From an uncultured Curtobacterium sp. (lineage in GTDB: Bacteria > Actinomycetota > Actinomycetes > Actinomycetales > Microbacteriaceae): a DNA stretch of 7,620 bases. Under the pieces are notes generated by a model. That model made no database searches. It was not told the DNA's origin and worked only from the letters and a program-made list of their open reading frames with translations. The DNA is taken from assembly GCA_913774725.1 (NCBI GenBank), contig CAJYIG010000076.1:1-7620 (forward strand), given 5' to 3'. A program made the translations under genes and the position numbers. Shown piece after piece: positions 1 through 5,653 of the stretch. Position 1 is the stretch's first letter; each line of letters begins with the position of its first letter.

Positions 1-68
1 GGACCCGTGGTGCGGGGCGCTTCGTCGTCCGTGGACACCGACAGCGCGCCGGTGTAGGTTTTGAACAT
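1..68. other. Left-edge segment, possible partial gene of unclear strand
   Basis: Two open readings cover this edge, and they share the same third codon positions, so codon bias cannot separate them. On the plus strand, frame 1 reads to a TAG at 55-57 and would be the last 18 codons of an upstream gene ending ...DTDSAPV. On the minus strand, an ATG at 68-66 opens a frame that stays open to the edge, beginning MFKTYTGALSVSTDDEAP. The minus reading would make a gene divergent from the TetR gene, a common TetR arrangement, but no Shine-Dalgarno or clear -10 precedes its ATG. The plus reading would put a gene 9 bases upstream of the TetR start. Neither product is recognised. Confidence 0.3.
32..60 (+). 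promoter_or_regulatory. Promoter of the first TetR gene, leaderless type
   Basis: A -35 box TGGACA (32-37, five of six bases matching TTGACA) is separated by exactly 17 bp from a -10 box TAGGTT (55-60, TANNNT type). Transcription would start about 7 bases later, at or next to the ATG at 67, giving a leaderless mRNA. This agrees with the absence of a good Shine-Dalgarno sequence before that ATG. It was read by eye, and the box positions are inferred from consensus. Confidence 0.55.
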
Positions 69-76
69 GTTCGAAA
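59..76. promoter_or_regulatory. Inverted repeat over the TetR start codon, probable operator
   Basis: The core GAACATGTTC (63-72) is a perfect 10-bp palindrome. After one mismatched pair (62/73) the symmetry continues through TTT (59-61) and AAA (74-76), giving an 18-bp imperfect inverted repeat. It covers the predicted transcription start and the ATG at 67-69. A bound dimer would block initiation, so autorepression by the TetR protein encoded here is the simplest reading. TetR proteins commonly bind 15-20 bp palindromes in their own promoters; binding by this one is inferred. Confidence 0.5.
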
Positions 77-744
77 AGCAGGGGGAGGCGGTCTCCAAGC
101 GTGACCGCACACGCGGACGCATCCGCGAGGTGGCGTTGCGATCGTTCCGCGAGCAGGGCTACGACGGCACGACGATGCGGGGCATCGCGGCCGAGGCCGG
201 GCTCTCGGTCGGGAACGCGTACTACCACTTCCCGACGAAGGACCACCTCGTCCAGGAGCTCTACGTCGAGGTGCAGCACGAGCACGTCGCCCTCGCGGCG
301 CCCGCGCTCGAGGGGGTCGAGGACCTGACGGACCGCGTGGGGATCGTCGTCCGCACGGGGCTGCAGAACCTGTCGTCCTGGCACGCGATCGCCCCGCAGT
401 TCCTCACCACCGCGATCGCGCCCGGGTCACCGAACAACCCGTTCTCGGACGAGTCGGCGCCGGCACGGGACGTCGTCCTCGGGCTCTTCGAACGGGCTGT
501 CACGCAGTCGCGGAACCGGGTGCCCGAGGAGCTGCAGGCCGACCTGCCGCGGGCACTGTGGACGGCGTACCTGCTCGTCACGCTCTTCTGGGTGCACGAC
601 GGCTCGCCGGGGCAACGTCGCACCGACCGCCTGGTGGACGCGGCACTGGGGATCCTGCGCTTCGCGCTGCCGATGCTGCGCGTCCGGCCGTTCCGGCGTT
701 CGGTCACCGGCATCGTCGGGATCGTCGCGGGGCGGGACGCATGA
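67..744 (+). CDS. TetR/AcrR-family transcriptional regulator
   Basis: A predicted 225-residue cytoplasmic DNA-binding repressor of normal TetR length. The N-terminal DNA-binding domain covers about residues 14-65. Its helix-turn-helix includes TMRGIAAEAGLSVGNAYYHF, followed by TKDHLVQEL, the usual TetR pattern. The rest is a helical ligand and dimer domain ending in a segment with TLFWVHDGSPGQRRTDRLVD, a pattern I associate with actinobacterial TetR proteins. ATG 67 is preferred because a -10 box ends 6 bases upstream; TTG 61 in the same frame would add two residues. The stop overlaps the next gene's ATG (ATGA, 741-744), so the two are translationally coupled. The ligand is unknown. An 18-bp inverted repeat over the start suggests autoregulation. 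Confidence 0.88.
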   Translation: MFEKQGEAVSKRDRTRGRIREVALRSFREQGYDGTTMRGIAAEAGLSVGNAYYHFPTKDHLVQELYVEVQHEHVALAAPALEGVEDLTDRVGIVVRTGLQNLSSWHAIAPQFLTTAIAPGSPNNPFSDESAPARDVVLGLFERAVTQSRNRVPEELQADLPRALWTAYLLVTLFWVHDGSPGQRRTDRLVDAALGILRFALPMLRVRPFRRSVTGIVGIVAGRDA

Positions 745-1367
745 GCGGCGACGGCCGGCAGGTCGACGGGACCGCTGCGGACTCGGGCCCCGCCGCGGAC
801 TCGGGTGTCGCCGCGGTCGCGGGCCCCGCGGCGGGCCGCACCTGGACCCTGGCGGACTCGGTCGCGCTCGAGGCGCGTGCCTACGGGTGGCTCATCCTCG
901 TCGTCCTGCCCGTGCTCAGCCTCCTGCCGACGGTGGTCGGTCTCGTGGTGGTGCTCGTCGGCGGTGACGTCACGGTGGCGGACGCGACGTCGACCCTCTG
1001 GTGGGTCGTCCTCGTGCCGCTGGTGTCGGCGATCCCGGCCTTCGTCGCGACCGCCCTGTCGCTCCCGGTGACGTGGGCCGTCGGAAATCGGCTCCGACGG
1101 GTGCGGTCGGACCGAGCGCACGTGGCCTGGACGGCACTGACCGCCGCGGTGCTCGCGGTCGTGTCGACCGCGGTCGCCGCGCTCCTGCTGGCGGGCGGGT
1201 ACGGCGACCCCCTGGTGTACGTGGGCTCGGCGCTGCCGATGGGGCTCGCTGCCGGTGTCGCGGGAGCGCTGGCGCGGCGCGGTCAGCTGCGGGGTGCCCG
1301 TCGGCGCGACACGGCGGAGCCGACGCCGGAGCCGCCGCCGACCGCGCCACCGGAGGCGCTCGTGTGA
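741..1367 (+). CDS. Four-helix membrane protein of unknown function
   Basis: A 208-residue protein not recognised as a named family. The N-terminus (1-46) is soluble and rich in Ala, Gly, Asp and Ser, with a short hexapeptide repeat. Four hydrophobic segments follow at about 48-74, 86-112, 128-152 and 157-178. After the last comes a basic stretch (ARRGQLRGARRRD) and a Pro/Glu-rich tail. There is no signal peptide, and the even helix count places both ends on the same side, probably the cytoplasm given the basic residues near 117-125 and 179-189. The ATG at 741 overlaps the regulator's stop by 4 bp, with a weak purine-rich GGGGCGGG just upstream. It is thus the second gene of the TetR operon and likely under its control. 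A transport or stress role is guesswork. Confidence 0.8.
   Translation: MSGDGRQVDGTAADSGPAADSGVAAVAGPAAGRTWTLADSVALEARAYGWLILVVLPVLSLLPTVVGLVVVLVGGDVTVADATSTLWWVVLVPLVSAIPAFVATALSLPVTWAVGNRLRRVRSDRAHVAWTALTAAVLAVVSTAVAALLLAGGYGDPLVYVGSALPMGLAAGVAGALARRGQLRGARRRDTAEPTPEPPPTAPPEALV
774..827 (+). repeat. Three imperfect 18-bp tandem repeats within the membrane protein
   Basis: Three consecutive in-frame 18-bp units (774-791, 792-809, 810-827) encode AADSGP, AADSGV and AAVAGP. The first two differ at a few bases and the third is more diverged. They form a flexible, low-complexity N-terminal stretch before the first membrane helix. The copy number may vary between strains by slippage, which is inference. 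Confidence 0.6.
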
Positions 1368-1403
1368 CGCCGGAGCCGCTCGCGCAACGCGGTCCGCGCC
1401 GGT

Positions 1404-1470
1404 GCCGAACTGCGGAACCGACATCGAACCAGCTGTGGGGGGTGGTTCGATGTCGGCTCCGTGGTTCGAC
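1404..1470. repeat. Long intergenic palindrome
   Basis: The arms 1418-1431 and 1443-1456 (CCGACATCGAACCA and its exact complement) form a perfect 14-bp stem around an 11-base G-rich loop. Pairing continues outward past one A-C mismatch (1417/1457), four Watson-Crick pairs and two G-U pairs. It extends to about 1404/1470 with a second mismatch at 1405/1469. No run of T follows on either side, so it is not a classic intrinsic terminator. It lies between convergent genes and could act as a bidirectional terminator, an mRNA 3' stabiliser, or a dispersed repeat element. GGTTCGA occurs twice in its right half (1444-1450 and 1463-1469). Confidence 0.6.
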
Positions 1471-1520
1471 ACGAAGGCGTGGGCAAGGGCGCTGCGGACG
1501 ACCGCGCCCGTGGACGACGA

Positions 1521-1555
1521 ACGGCCCCGCACCTCGGGAGGAGGTGCGGGGCCGT
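1521..1555. terminator. Strong hairpin between convergent genes, probable bidirectional terminator
   Basis: The arms 1521-1535 and 1541-1555 form a perfect 15-bp, very GC-rich stem (core CGGCCCCGCACCTC) with a five-base loop GGGAG. It lies 16 bases past the stop of the small minus-strand gene and about 150 bases past the stop of the plus-strand membrane protein. On the minus strand it is followed by a short T-containing stretch (TTCGTCGTCC) rather than a true T run, as is usual for high-GC actinobacteria. It could stop transcription from both sides. Confidence 0.65.
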
Positions 1556-1571
1556 CGATGTACGGCTGCGG

Positions 1572-1742
1572 TTACTTCTTGCCGAAGACGTGGATCGGCA
1601 GGAAGAACGAGAGCGACATGAGCACGAGGCCGCCCATGAAGACGAACGCCTGGCCCGACTGCACCTGGAACGCGAACCCGAACAGGTACATCGACACCAG
1701 CAGCAGCAGGATCGAGAAGAAAGCGGCGATGACGCGGCCCAC
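1572..1742 (-). CDS. Small two-helix membrane protein (56 aa), hypothetical
   Basis: A short gene starting at GTG 1742-1740 and ending in TAA at 1574-1572. The product begins MGRVIAAFFSILLLLVSMY and ends PIHVFGKK. Two hydrophobic segments fill nearly all of it: about residues 4-25, and 32-53 after a short polar turn (QVQSGQ). A consensus GGAGG (1754-1750) lies 7 bases before the GTG, which fixes the start. A -10 box TAGACT lies about 30 bases further up, and a strong hairpin follows the stop. The combination of ribosome binding site, promoter and terminator makes a real gene likely despite the size. No family is recognised. The basic ends and helical hairpin shape fit a small inner-membrane accessory protein; its function is unknown. 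Confidence 0.78.
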   Translation of the reverse strand: MGRVIAAFFSILLLLVSMYLFGFAFQVQSGQAFVFMGGLVLMSLSFFLPIHVFGKK

Positions 1743-1778
1743 GGTGGTACCTCCGGTTCGAGCGGGTGGATCCCGACC

Positions 1779-1784
1779 AGTCTA
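1779..1784 (-). promoter_or_regulatory. -10 box of the small membrane protein gene
   Basis: On the minus strand TAGACT (1784-1779) matches TANNNT and equals the -10 box of the upstream TetR gene. It would start transcription near 1772, leaving a leader of about 30 bases that contains GGAGG. No convincing -35 box was found 16-19 bp upstream, so it may be weak or need an activator. The gene could also be read through from the TetR gene, since no strong terminator lies between them. Confidence 0.4.
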
Positions 1785-1833
1785 TCCCCAGGAAGGAGCG
1801 GACCGGTTCACGGACGGCCGGAAGACGCCGACC

Positions 1834-2388
1834 TCAGGCCACGGGCCGCGTCGCGATGAGCCGGTCGACGACCGCGAGCAGGGCGTCCATGTCGACGGTG
1901 CCGCGGTTCGGGCGGAGGTCCGTCGCGATCGCGGCGCCGAGGGACGCCTGGTGGTAGAGCCCGTCGCCGAGCAACTTGACCGCCTGCGCCGTGGGGACGT
2001 CGCCGAGGGCGTCGACCAGGGTCTCCAGCCACGCGTTCTCGGTCTCGTCGAGGGTGCGCCCCGCTTCCTCGTACCCGGCCTGCTGCAGCCGGCTGGCCGC
2101 GAGCAGGGCGAGGTCGAGCTCGCTCCCGACGTAGAGGCAGTTGCGCACGAAGTACCGTGCGGCGCCGTCCTCGGCCTCGCGCATCCGGTCGACGTCGATG
2201 GCGGACAGGTCGGAGAGGCGTTCGCACAGCCCCTCGACCAGGGCGGCCTTCGACCCGAAGTGGTAGAGCAGCCCGCCCTTCGACACACCGGCCCGCGCCG
2301 CGACGGCGTCGAGGGTCGCCGGACGCTCGCCCTCCTCGCACACGATGGCGACGAAGCTGTCCAGGACACGGTCTCGGGCACTTGCCAT
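1834..2388 (-). CDS. TetR/AcrR-family transcriptional regulator, divergent to the fusion enzyme
   Basis: A 184-residue repressor of typical TetR size. The DNA-binding domain is at about residues 4-55, with a helix-turn-helix around TLDAVAARAGVSKGGLLYHF and the following GSKAALVEGL. The remainder is the helical effector and dimerisation region, with no ligand motif I can name. ATG 2388-2386 is chosen because the TetR fold begins four to five residues later (ARDRVLDSF) and a -10 box ends 7 bases upstream, implying a leaderless transcript. The frame also opens upstream at ATG 2469, but that would add 27 unrelated residues and place the promoter inside the gene. It is divergent from the fusion oxidoreductase across a 136-bp control region with two palindromes, so that gene is a likely target. 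Confidence 0.88.
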   Translation of the reverse strand: MASARDRVLDSFVAIVCEEGERPATLDAVAARAGVSKGGLLYHFGSKAALVEGLCERLSDLSAIDVDRMREAEDGAARYFVRNCLYVGSELDLALLAASRLQQAGYEEAGRTLDETENAWLETLVDALGDVPTAQAVKLLGDGLYHQASLGAAIATDLRPNRGTVDMDALLAVVDRLIATRPVA

Positions 2389-2395
2389 GCGGACG

Positions 2396-2424
2396 AGTCT
2401 AGGGAACCGTCCGGACCGTGACGA
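2396..2424 (-). promoter_or_regulatory. Promoter of the divergent TetR gene, leaderless type
   Basis: On the minus strand the -10 box TAGACT is at 2401-2396. A weaker -35 box TCGTCA (2424-2419, four of six matches) lies 17 bp upstream. The predicted transcription start coincides with the ATG at 2388, so the mRNA would be leaderless. The first palindrome (2436-2449) lies just upstream of the -35 box. Confidence 0.5.
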
Positions 2425-2435
2425 CCGCCGGGTTC

Positions 2436-2449
2436 CGTGAACGTTCACG
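2436..2449. promoter_or_regulatory. Operator candidate 1 (perfect 14-bp palindrome)
   Basis: CGTGAACGTTCACG is a perfect palindrome centred on CG. It sits between the two divergent -35 boxes, ending 6 bases before the rightward -35. A central CG with AACGTT is typical of LacI/GalR-family operators. A TetR protein could also bind it. Both kinds of regulator are adjacent, so the binder cannot be settled from sequence. Confidence 0.6.
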
Positions 2450-2455
2450 AACGGC

Positions 2456-2484
2456 TTGTCCCGCAGCATCCGCGCGGCTAGCGT
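2456..2484 (+). promoter_or_regulatory. Promoter of the fusion oxidoreductase-lacI operon
   Basis: The -35 box TTGTCC (2456-2461, four of six matches), a 17-bp spacer and the -10 box TAGCGT (2479-2484, TANNNT) predict a start near 2491 and a leader of about 34 bases. Operator candidates lie just upstream (2436-2449) and just downstream of the start (2494-2507), a bracketing layout typical of repression. Confidence 0.55.
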
Positions 2485-2493
2485 CGCCGTGAC

Positions 2494-2507
2494 CGTGAAG
2501 GTTCACG
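2494..2507. promoter_or_regulatory. Operator candidate 2
   Basis: CGTGAAGGTTCACG has the same two half sites as the first site and differs only in the central pair (GG for CG). The match extends one base further, so the two sites agree at 14 of 15 positions. The centres are 58 bp apart, about five and a half helical turns. It lies at about +4 to +17 of the rightward transcript, where a bound repressor would block transcription. Confidence 0.6.
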
Positions 2508-2524
2508 ACACGAACAGGATCCGC

Positions 2525-4573
2525 ATGTCAGCGCAGACCGCGACCCCCTCGACCACGCCCGCCGACGACCGCTCCCCGGGCGGCGGGGCCTCGCCCGGCT
2601 GGGCCGTCCTCGGCCCGGGCAGCATCGCCCGCCGCTTCCTCTCCCAGCTGCCCGCGTCGACCGGCACCCTCGTGGCTGCCGGGAGCTCGTCGCCCGAACG
2701 GGCGCAGGTGTTCGCGGACGAGGCCGCCGAGCACGGCTTCACCGACGTCCGCGCGGGGGAGTACGACGCCGTGCTCGCCGACGCCGCCGTCGACGCGGTG
2801 TACGTGTCGACCGTGCACACCCGTCACGCCGACCTGGTGCTCCGCGCCCTCGACGCCGGCAAGGCCGTGCTCTGCGAGAAGCCCCTCGCGCCGAACCACG
2901 GCACCGCGATGGCCCTGGTCGACGCCGCACGGCAGGCCGGTCTGCCGCTGGTCGAGGCGTACATGTACCGCTTCCACCCGCAGACCGCGGCCCTGCTCGA
3001 CCTCGTGCGTGACGGCGTCGTCGGCCGGGTCACCCACGTCGACGCGTCCTTCGCGTTCCGCAGCGGGGAGCGCAGCGGCCGCCTGTTCGACGTGGCCACG
3101 GCCGGCGGCGGGATCCTGGACGTCGGCGGCTACCCGGTGACCATGGCCGCCGCGGTCGTGCAGGCCGCCACGGGCGTCGCCGTCGCCGAGCCGGTCGAGC
3201 TCACCGCCGCCGGCACCCTCGGTCCGACCGGCGTCGACGAGTGGACGGTCGCACACCTGACCTACCGCGACGGCACCACCGCGAGCGTCCGCACGGGGGT
3301 CCGCGTGCAGGACGAGAACGCCGTCACCGTGCACGGCACCCGCGGCCGCATCGTGCTGACCGACCCGTGGACGCTCTCGGCCCACCCGACCATCACGGTG
3401 CACACCGTCGACGAGGACCCCCGCACGCTGTCCTTCGCCGGTGCCGAGCCCTACGCCCTCGAGGCGGACGCGGCGATCGCGGCCCTGGCGTCCGGCGCGG
3501 TCGAGGCGGCGCAGATGACCCTCGACGAGACCCTCGCGACCGCCAGGACGCTCGACCGCTGGCGCGCCGCGATCGGTCTGCGCTACCCGTTCGAGGCCGA
3601 GACCGCCGACGTGCCGACGGTCAGCGGGCGCCCCCTGCGCGTCCGCGACGACGCCCCGATGCGGTACGGCGAGGTGCCCGGCGTCGGCAAGCGCATGTCC
3701 CGCCTGGTGATGGGCGTCGACAACCAGCCCGACCTCGCGCACGCGAGCGCGATCTTCGACATGTTCGTCGAGCAGGGCGGCAACGTCTTCGACACCGGGT
3801 ACGTCTACGGCGGCGGGGTGCTCGAGGGACGGCTCGGCAGGTGGATCCAGAACCGCGGCATCCGCGACGACGTGGTCGTCATCACGAAGGGCGCGCACAC
3901 CCCGTACTGCGACCCGGAGTCGCTCACCCGGCAGCTCCTGGAGAGCCTCGACCGGCAGGGCACCGACCACGCGGACATCTACATGATGCACCGGGACAAC
4001 CCGGACGTCCCCGTCGGCGAGTTCGTCGACGTCCTCGACGAGCACCGCCGTGCCGGCCGGATCCGCGTGTTCGGCGGGTCGAACTGGACCCCGGCGCGCT
4101 TCGACGAGGCGAACGCCTACGCCGCGGCGAACGGCAGGCACGGCTTCGAGGTCCTCAGCAACCACTTCGGCCTGGCCGAGGCGTACGACGTGCCGTGGGA
4201 CGGCTGCGAGCACGCGACCGACCCGGCGTCGAAGCGCTGGCTCGAGGAACGCCAGGTCCCGCTGCTGCCCTGGTCGTCGCAGGCCCGGGGGTTCTTCACC
4301 GGCCGTGCCGCCCCGGGTGACACGAGCGACGCCGAACTGGTGCGCTGCTACTACTCCGACGACAACTTCGAGCGCCTCCGCCGCGCGCGGGAGCTCGGCG
4401 AGCAGTACGGCGTCCCGGCGACCGCGATCGCCCTGGCGTACGTGCTGCACCAGCCCTTCCCGACGTTCCCGCTGTTCGGACCGCGCACGATCGCCGAGGC
4501 ACGGTCCTCGATGACGGGGCTGTCCGTCGAGCTCAGCCCGGAGCAGGTGGCGTGGCTGGACCTGCGCGACTGA
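2525..4573 (+). CDS. Fusion of Gfo/Idh/MocA oxidoreductase and aldo/keto reductase
   Basis: A 682-residue cytoplasmic protein with two complete NAD(P)-dependent enzyme folds. Residues 25-355 are a Gfo/Idh/MocA dehydrogenase: dinucleotide loop GPGSIA (30-35), CEKPLAPN (117-124) with the conserved Lys119, EAYMYRFHP (144-152) and GGGILDVGGYP (194-204). Residues 386-682 are an aldo/keto reductase with the full catalytic tetrad Asp423, Tyr428, Lys455 and His489, plus GGSNW (517-521), PWSSQARGF (582-590) and FGPRT (651-655). The join (about 357-385) is short, and the frame is unbroken. ATG 2525 follows AGGA by 5 bases; the first 24 residues are a disordered tail. Usual substrates of both families are sugars, polyols and related carbonyls, but the actual substrate is unknown. 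LacI and TetR neighbours suggest induction by a small molecule. Confidence 0.9.
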   Translation: MSAQTATPSTTPADDRSPGGGASPGWAVLGPGSIARRFLSQLPASTGTLVAAGSSSPERAQVFADEAAEHGFTDVRAGEYDAVLADAAVDAVYVSTVHTRHADLVLRALDAGKAVLCEKPLAPNHGTAMALVDAARQAGLPLVEAYMYRFHPQTAALLDLVRDGVVGRVTHVDASFAFRSGERSGRLFDVATAGGGILDVGGYPVTMAAAVVQAATGVAVAEPVELTAAGTLGPTGVDEWTVAHLTYRDGTTASVRTGVRVQDENAVTVHGTRGRIVLTDPWTLSAHPTITVHTVDEDPRTLSFAGAEPYALEADAAIAALASGAVEAAQMTLDETLATARTLDRWRAAIGLRYPFEAETADVPTVSGRPLRVRDDAPMRYGEVPGVGKRMSRLVMGVDNQPDLAHASAIFDMFVEQGGNVFDTGYVYGGGVLEGRLGRWIQNRGIRDDVVVITKGAHTPYCDPESLTRQLLESLDRQGTDHADIYMMHRDNPDVPVGEFVDVLDEHRRAGRIRVFGGSNWTPARFDEANAYAAANGRHGFEVLSNHFGLAEAYDVPWDGCEHATDPASKRWLEERQVPLLPWSSQARGFFTGRAAPGDTSDAELVRCYYSDDNFERLRRARELGEQYGVPATAIALAYVLHQPFPTFPLFGPRTIAEARSSMTGLSVELSPEQVAWLDLRD

Positions 4574-5574
4574 GCCGCACCGTCGGTCCGACCCCGGCGC
4601 GCGCCACGATCCACGACGTCGCGGCCGCAGCCGGGGTCTCCCGGCAGACGGTGACCCGGGCGATGAACGGCCTGTACGGCATCAGTCCGGCGACGAAGGA
4701 GCGTGTGCTCGCAGCGGCTGCCGCGCTCGACTACCGTCCGTCGCGCTTCGGCCGAGGACTCGTCACGGGCGGGGACCGGCAGCTCGGGCTCGTCGTCGAC
4801 GACCTGCGGAACCCGTACTCGCCGGAGCTCGCTGCCGCGGTGCTCCGGCTCGCGGCCGCACGGGGGTGGGACGTCATGCTCGCCGACGCCGGGCTCGCCG
4901 GTGACTCGGACCGCGCGGTCCGTGCGCTCGGGGTGCAGACGGACGTGGTGATCGGGTACCTCGGTGCCCGGGCGCCGGAACTCGTCGAGCACCTGGGGTC
5001 CGCGCCCGTGGTGGAGCTCGACCCCGCGGGCGAGGTGCTCCGGGGAGCCGTCCGGATCGATCCGACCCAGGCGGTCGAGGACCTCGCCGACCACCTCGTG
5101 CAGACGGGCGTCCGACACCCGGTGATCGTCGACGCGTCGGACACCGGCCGGCCGAGCGGGCGCGGCCGGCTCATGCTCGACGCCCTCCGCCGCCGCGGCT
5201 ACCTGCCCGAGGTCGCGATCGCCGACGCCCCGACCTCGGAGCTCGGCGCCGCGATGACGACCAGGGCGCTCGAGCGGTTCCGCCGGGTCGACGCGGTGCT
5301 CGCCTTCAACGACCTCATGGCGCTCGGCGTCCTCGGCGCCTGCCGACGCGCCGGGATCGACGTCCCGGGAGACCTCCGCGTGGTGGGGGTCGACGGCCTC
5401 GCGCTCGGCACGCTCGTCGCACCCACCCTCACGACCCTCGCGGTCGACCTCGACGCCGTCGCGCGCGAGGCCCTCGACCTCGCCACCGGCATGCTGGTCG
5501 GTGACCTGCCGCGGTCCGGCGCGGCCGTCCAGCGCACGGTCCGCCACCGGCTGCTGGTGCGCGAGTCCGCCTGA
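4552..5574 (+). CDS. LacI/GalR-family transcriptional regulator
   Basis: A 340-residue repressor of normal LacI length. The DNA-binding domain is TIHDVAAAAGVSRQTVTRAM (19-38), followed by the hinge-helix region ending DYRPSRFGRGL (60-70). A periplasmic-binding-protein-like effector domain fills the rest, including VVDDLRNPYSPEL (81-93) and the conserved AFNDLMALGVLGACRRAGID (251-270). GTG 4552 is preceded by GGAG (4540-4543) at 8 bases and lies inside the end of the fusion gene, a 22-bp overlap in another frame, so the two are co-transcribed and probably coupled. The family usually senses sugars or sugar derivatives, which fits the upstream enzyme. Likely targets are the palindromes at 2436-2449 and 2494-2507, which would make the operon self-regulating. 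Confidence 0.9.
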   Translation: MAGPARLSRTVGPTPARATIHDVAAAAGVSRQTVTRAMNGLYGISPATKERVLAAAAALDYRPSRFGRGLVTGGDRQLGLVVDDLRNPYSPELAAAVLRLAAARGWDVMLADAGLAGDSDRAVRALGVQTDVVIGYLGARAPELVEHLGSAPVVELDPAGEVLRGAVRIDPTQAVEDLADHLVQTGVRHPVIVDASDTGRPSGRGRLMLDALRRRGYLPEVAIADAPTSELGAAMTTRALERFRRVDAVLAFNDLMALGVLGACRRAGIDVPGDLRVVGVDGLALGTLVAPTLTTLAVDLDAVAREALDLATGMLVGDLPRSGAAVQRTVRHRLLVRESA

Positions 5575-5577
5575 GCG

Positions 5578-5648
5578 GTCGTGGTCCGCCGAGGGGACCG
5601 ACGACGGACGGGAGGCGCGTGGCGGTGCCGCCACGGGCCTCCCGTCCG
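5578..5648 (+). terminator. Two tandem hairpins after the lacI-type gene
   Basis: The first hairpin, 5578-5605, pairs GTCGT+GGTCC with GGACC+ACGAC, with one bulged G at 5600 and a 7-base loop. The second, 5605-5648, is much stronger: about 20 paired bases on each arm (5605-5625 with 5628-5648), one G-G mismatch (5617/5636) and a two-base turn. They start 4 bases past the stop at 5574. No T run follows, as is common in high-GC actinobacteria. They should separate the lacI operon from the MFS gene. Confidence 0.65.
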
Positions 5649-5653
5649 CCCGT

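Noticed and set aside
261..1532. Long minus-strand open frame (423 codons) opposite the TetR and membrane protein genes
   Set aside because: Its translation is Arg-, Gly- and Pro-rich low complexity with no domain, and it runs through two hairpins; it is a high-GC shadow.
1801..1825. Possible terminator between the minus TetR gene and the small membrane protein gene
   Set aside because: Only scattered 4-base complementary pieces (CCGG/CCGG) were found, with no stable stem.
1255..2421. 388-codon plus-strand frame across the intergenic region and the minus TetR gene
   Set aside because: It runs through palindromes and opposite to a clear TetR gene, and shows no domain.
2389..2469. Upstream extension of the minus TetR gene to ATG 2469
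   Set aside because: The added 27 residues do not fit the family and would cover the promoter and operator 1.
2528..4450. 640-codon minus-strand frame opposite the fusion gene
   Set aside because: The product is rich in Arg, Gly, Val and Asp repeats without motifs, while the plus strand encodes clear enzyme domains.
3659..4573. Aldo/keto reductase as a separate gene from ATG 3659
   Set aside because: There is no ribosome binding site before this ATG and no stop separating it from the dehydrogenase domain; the frame is continuous.
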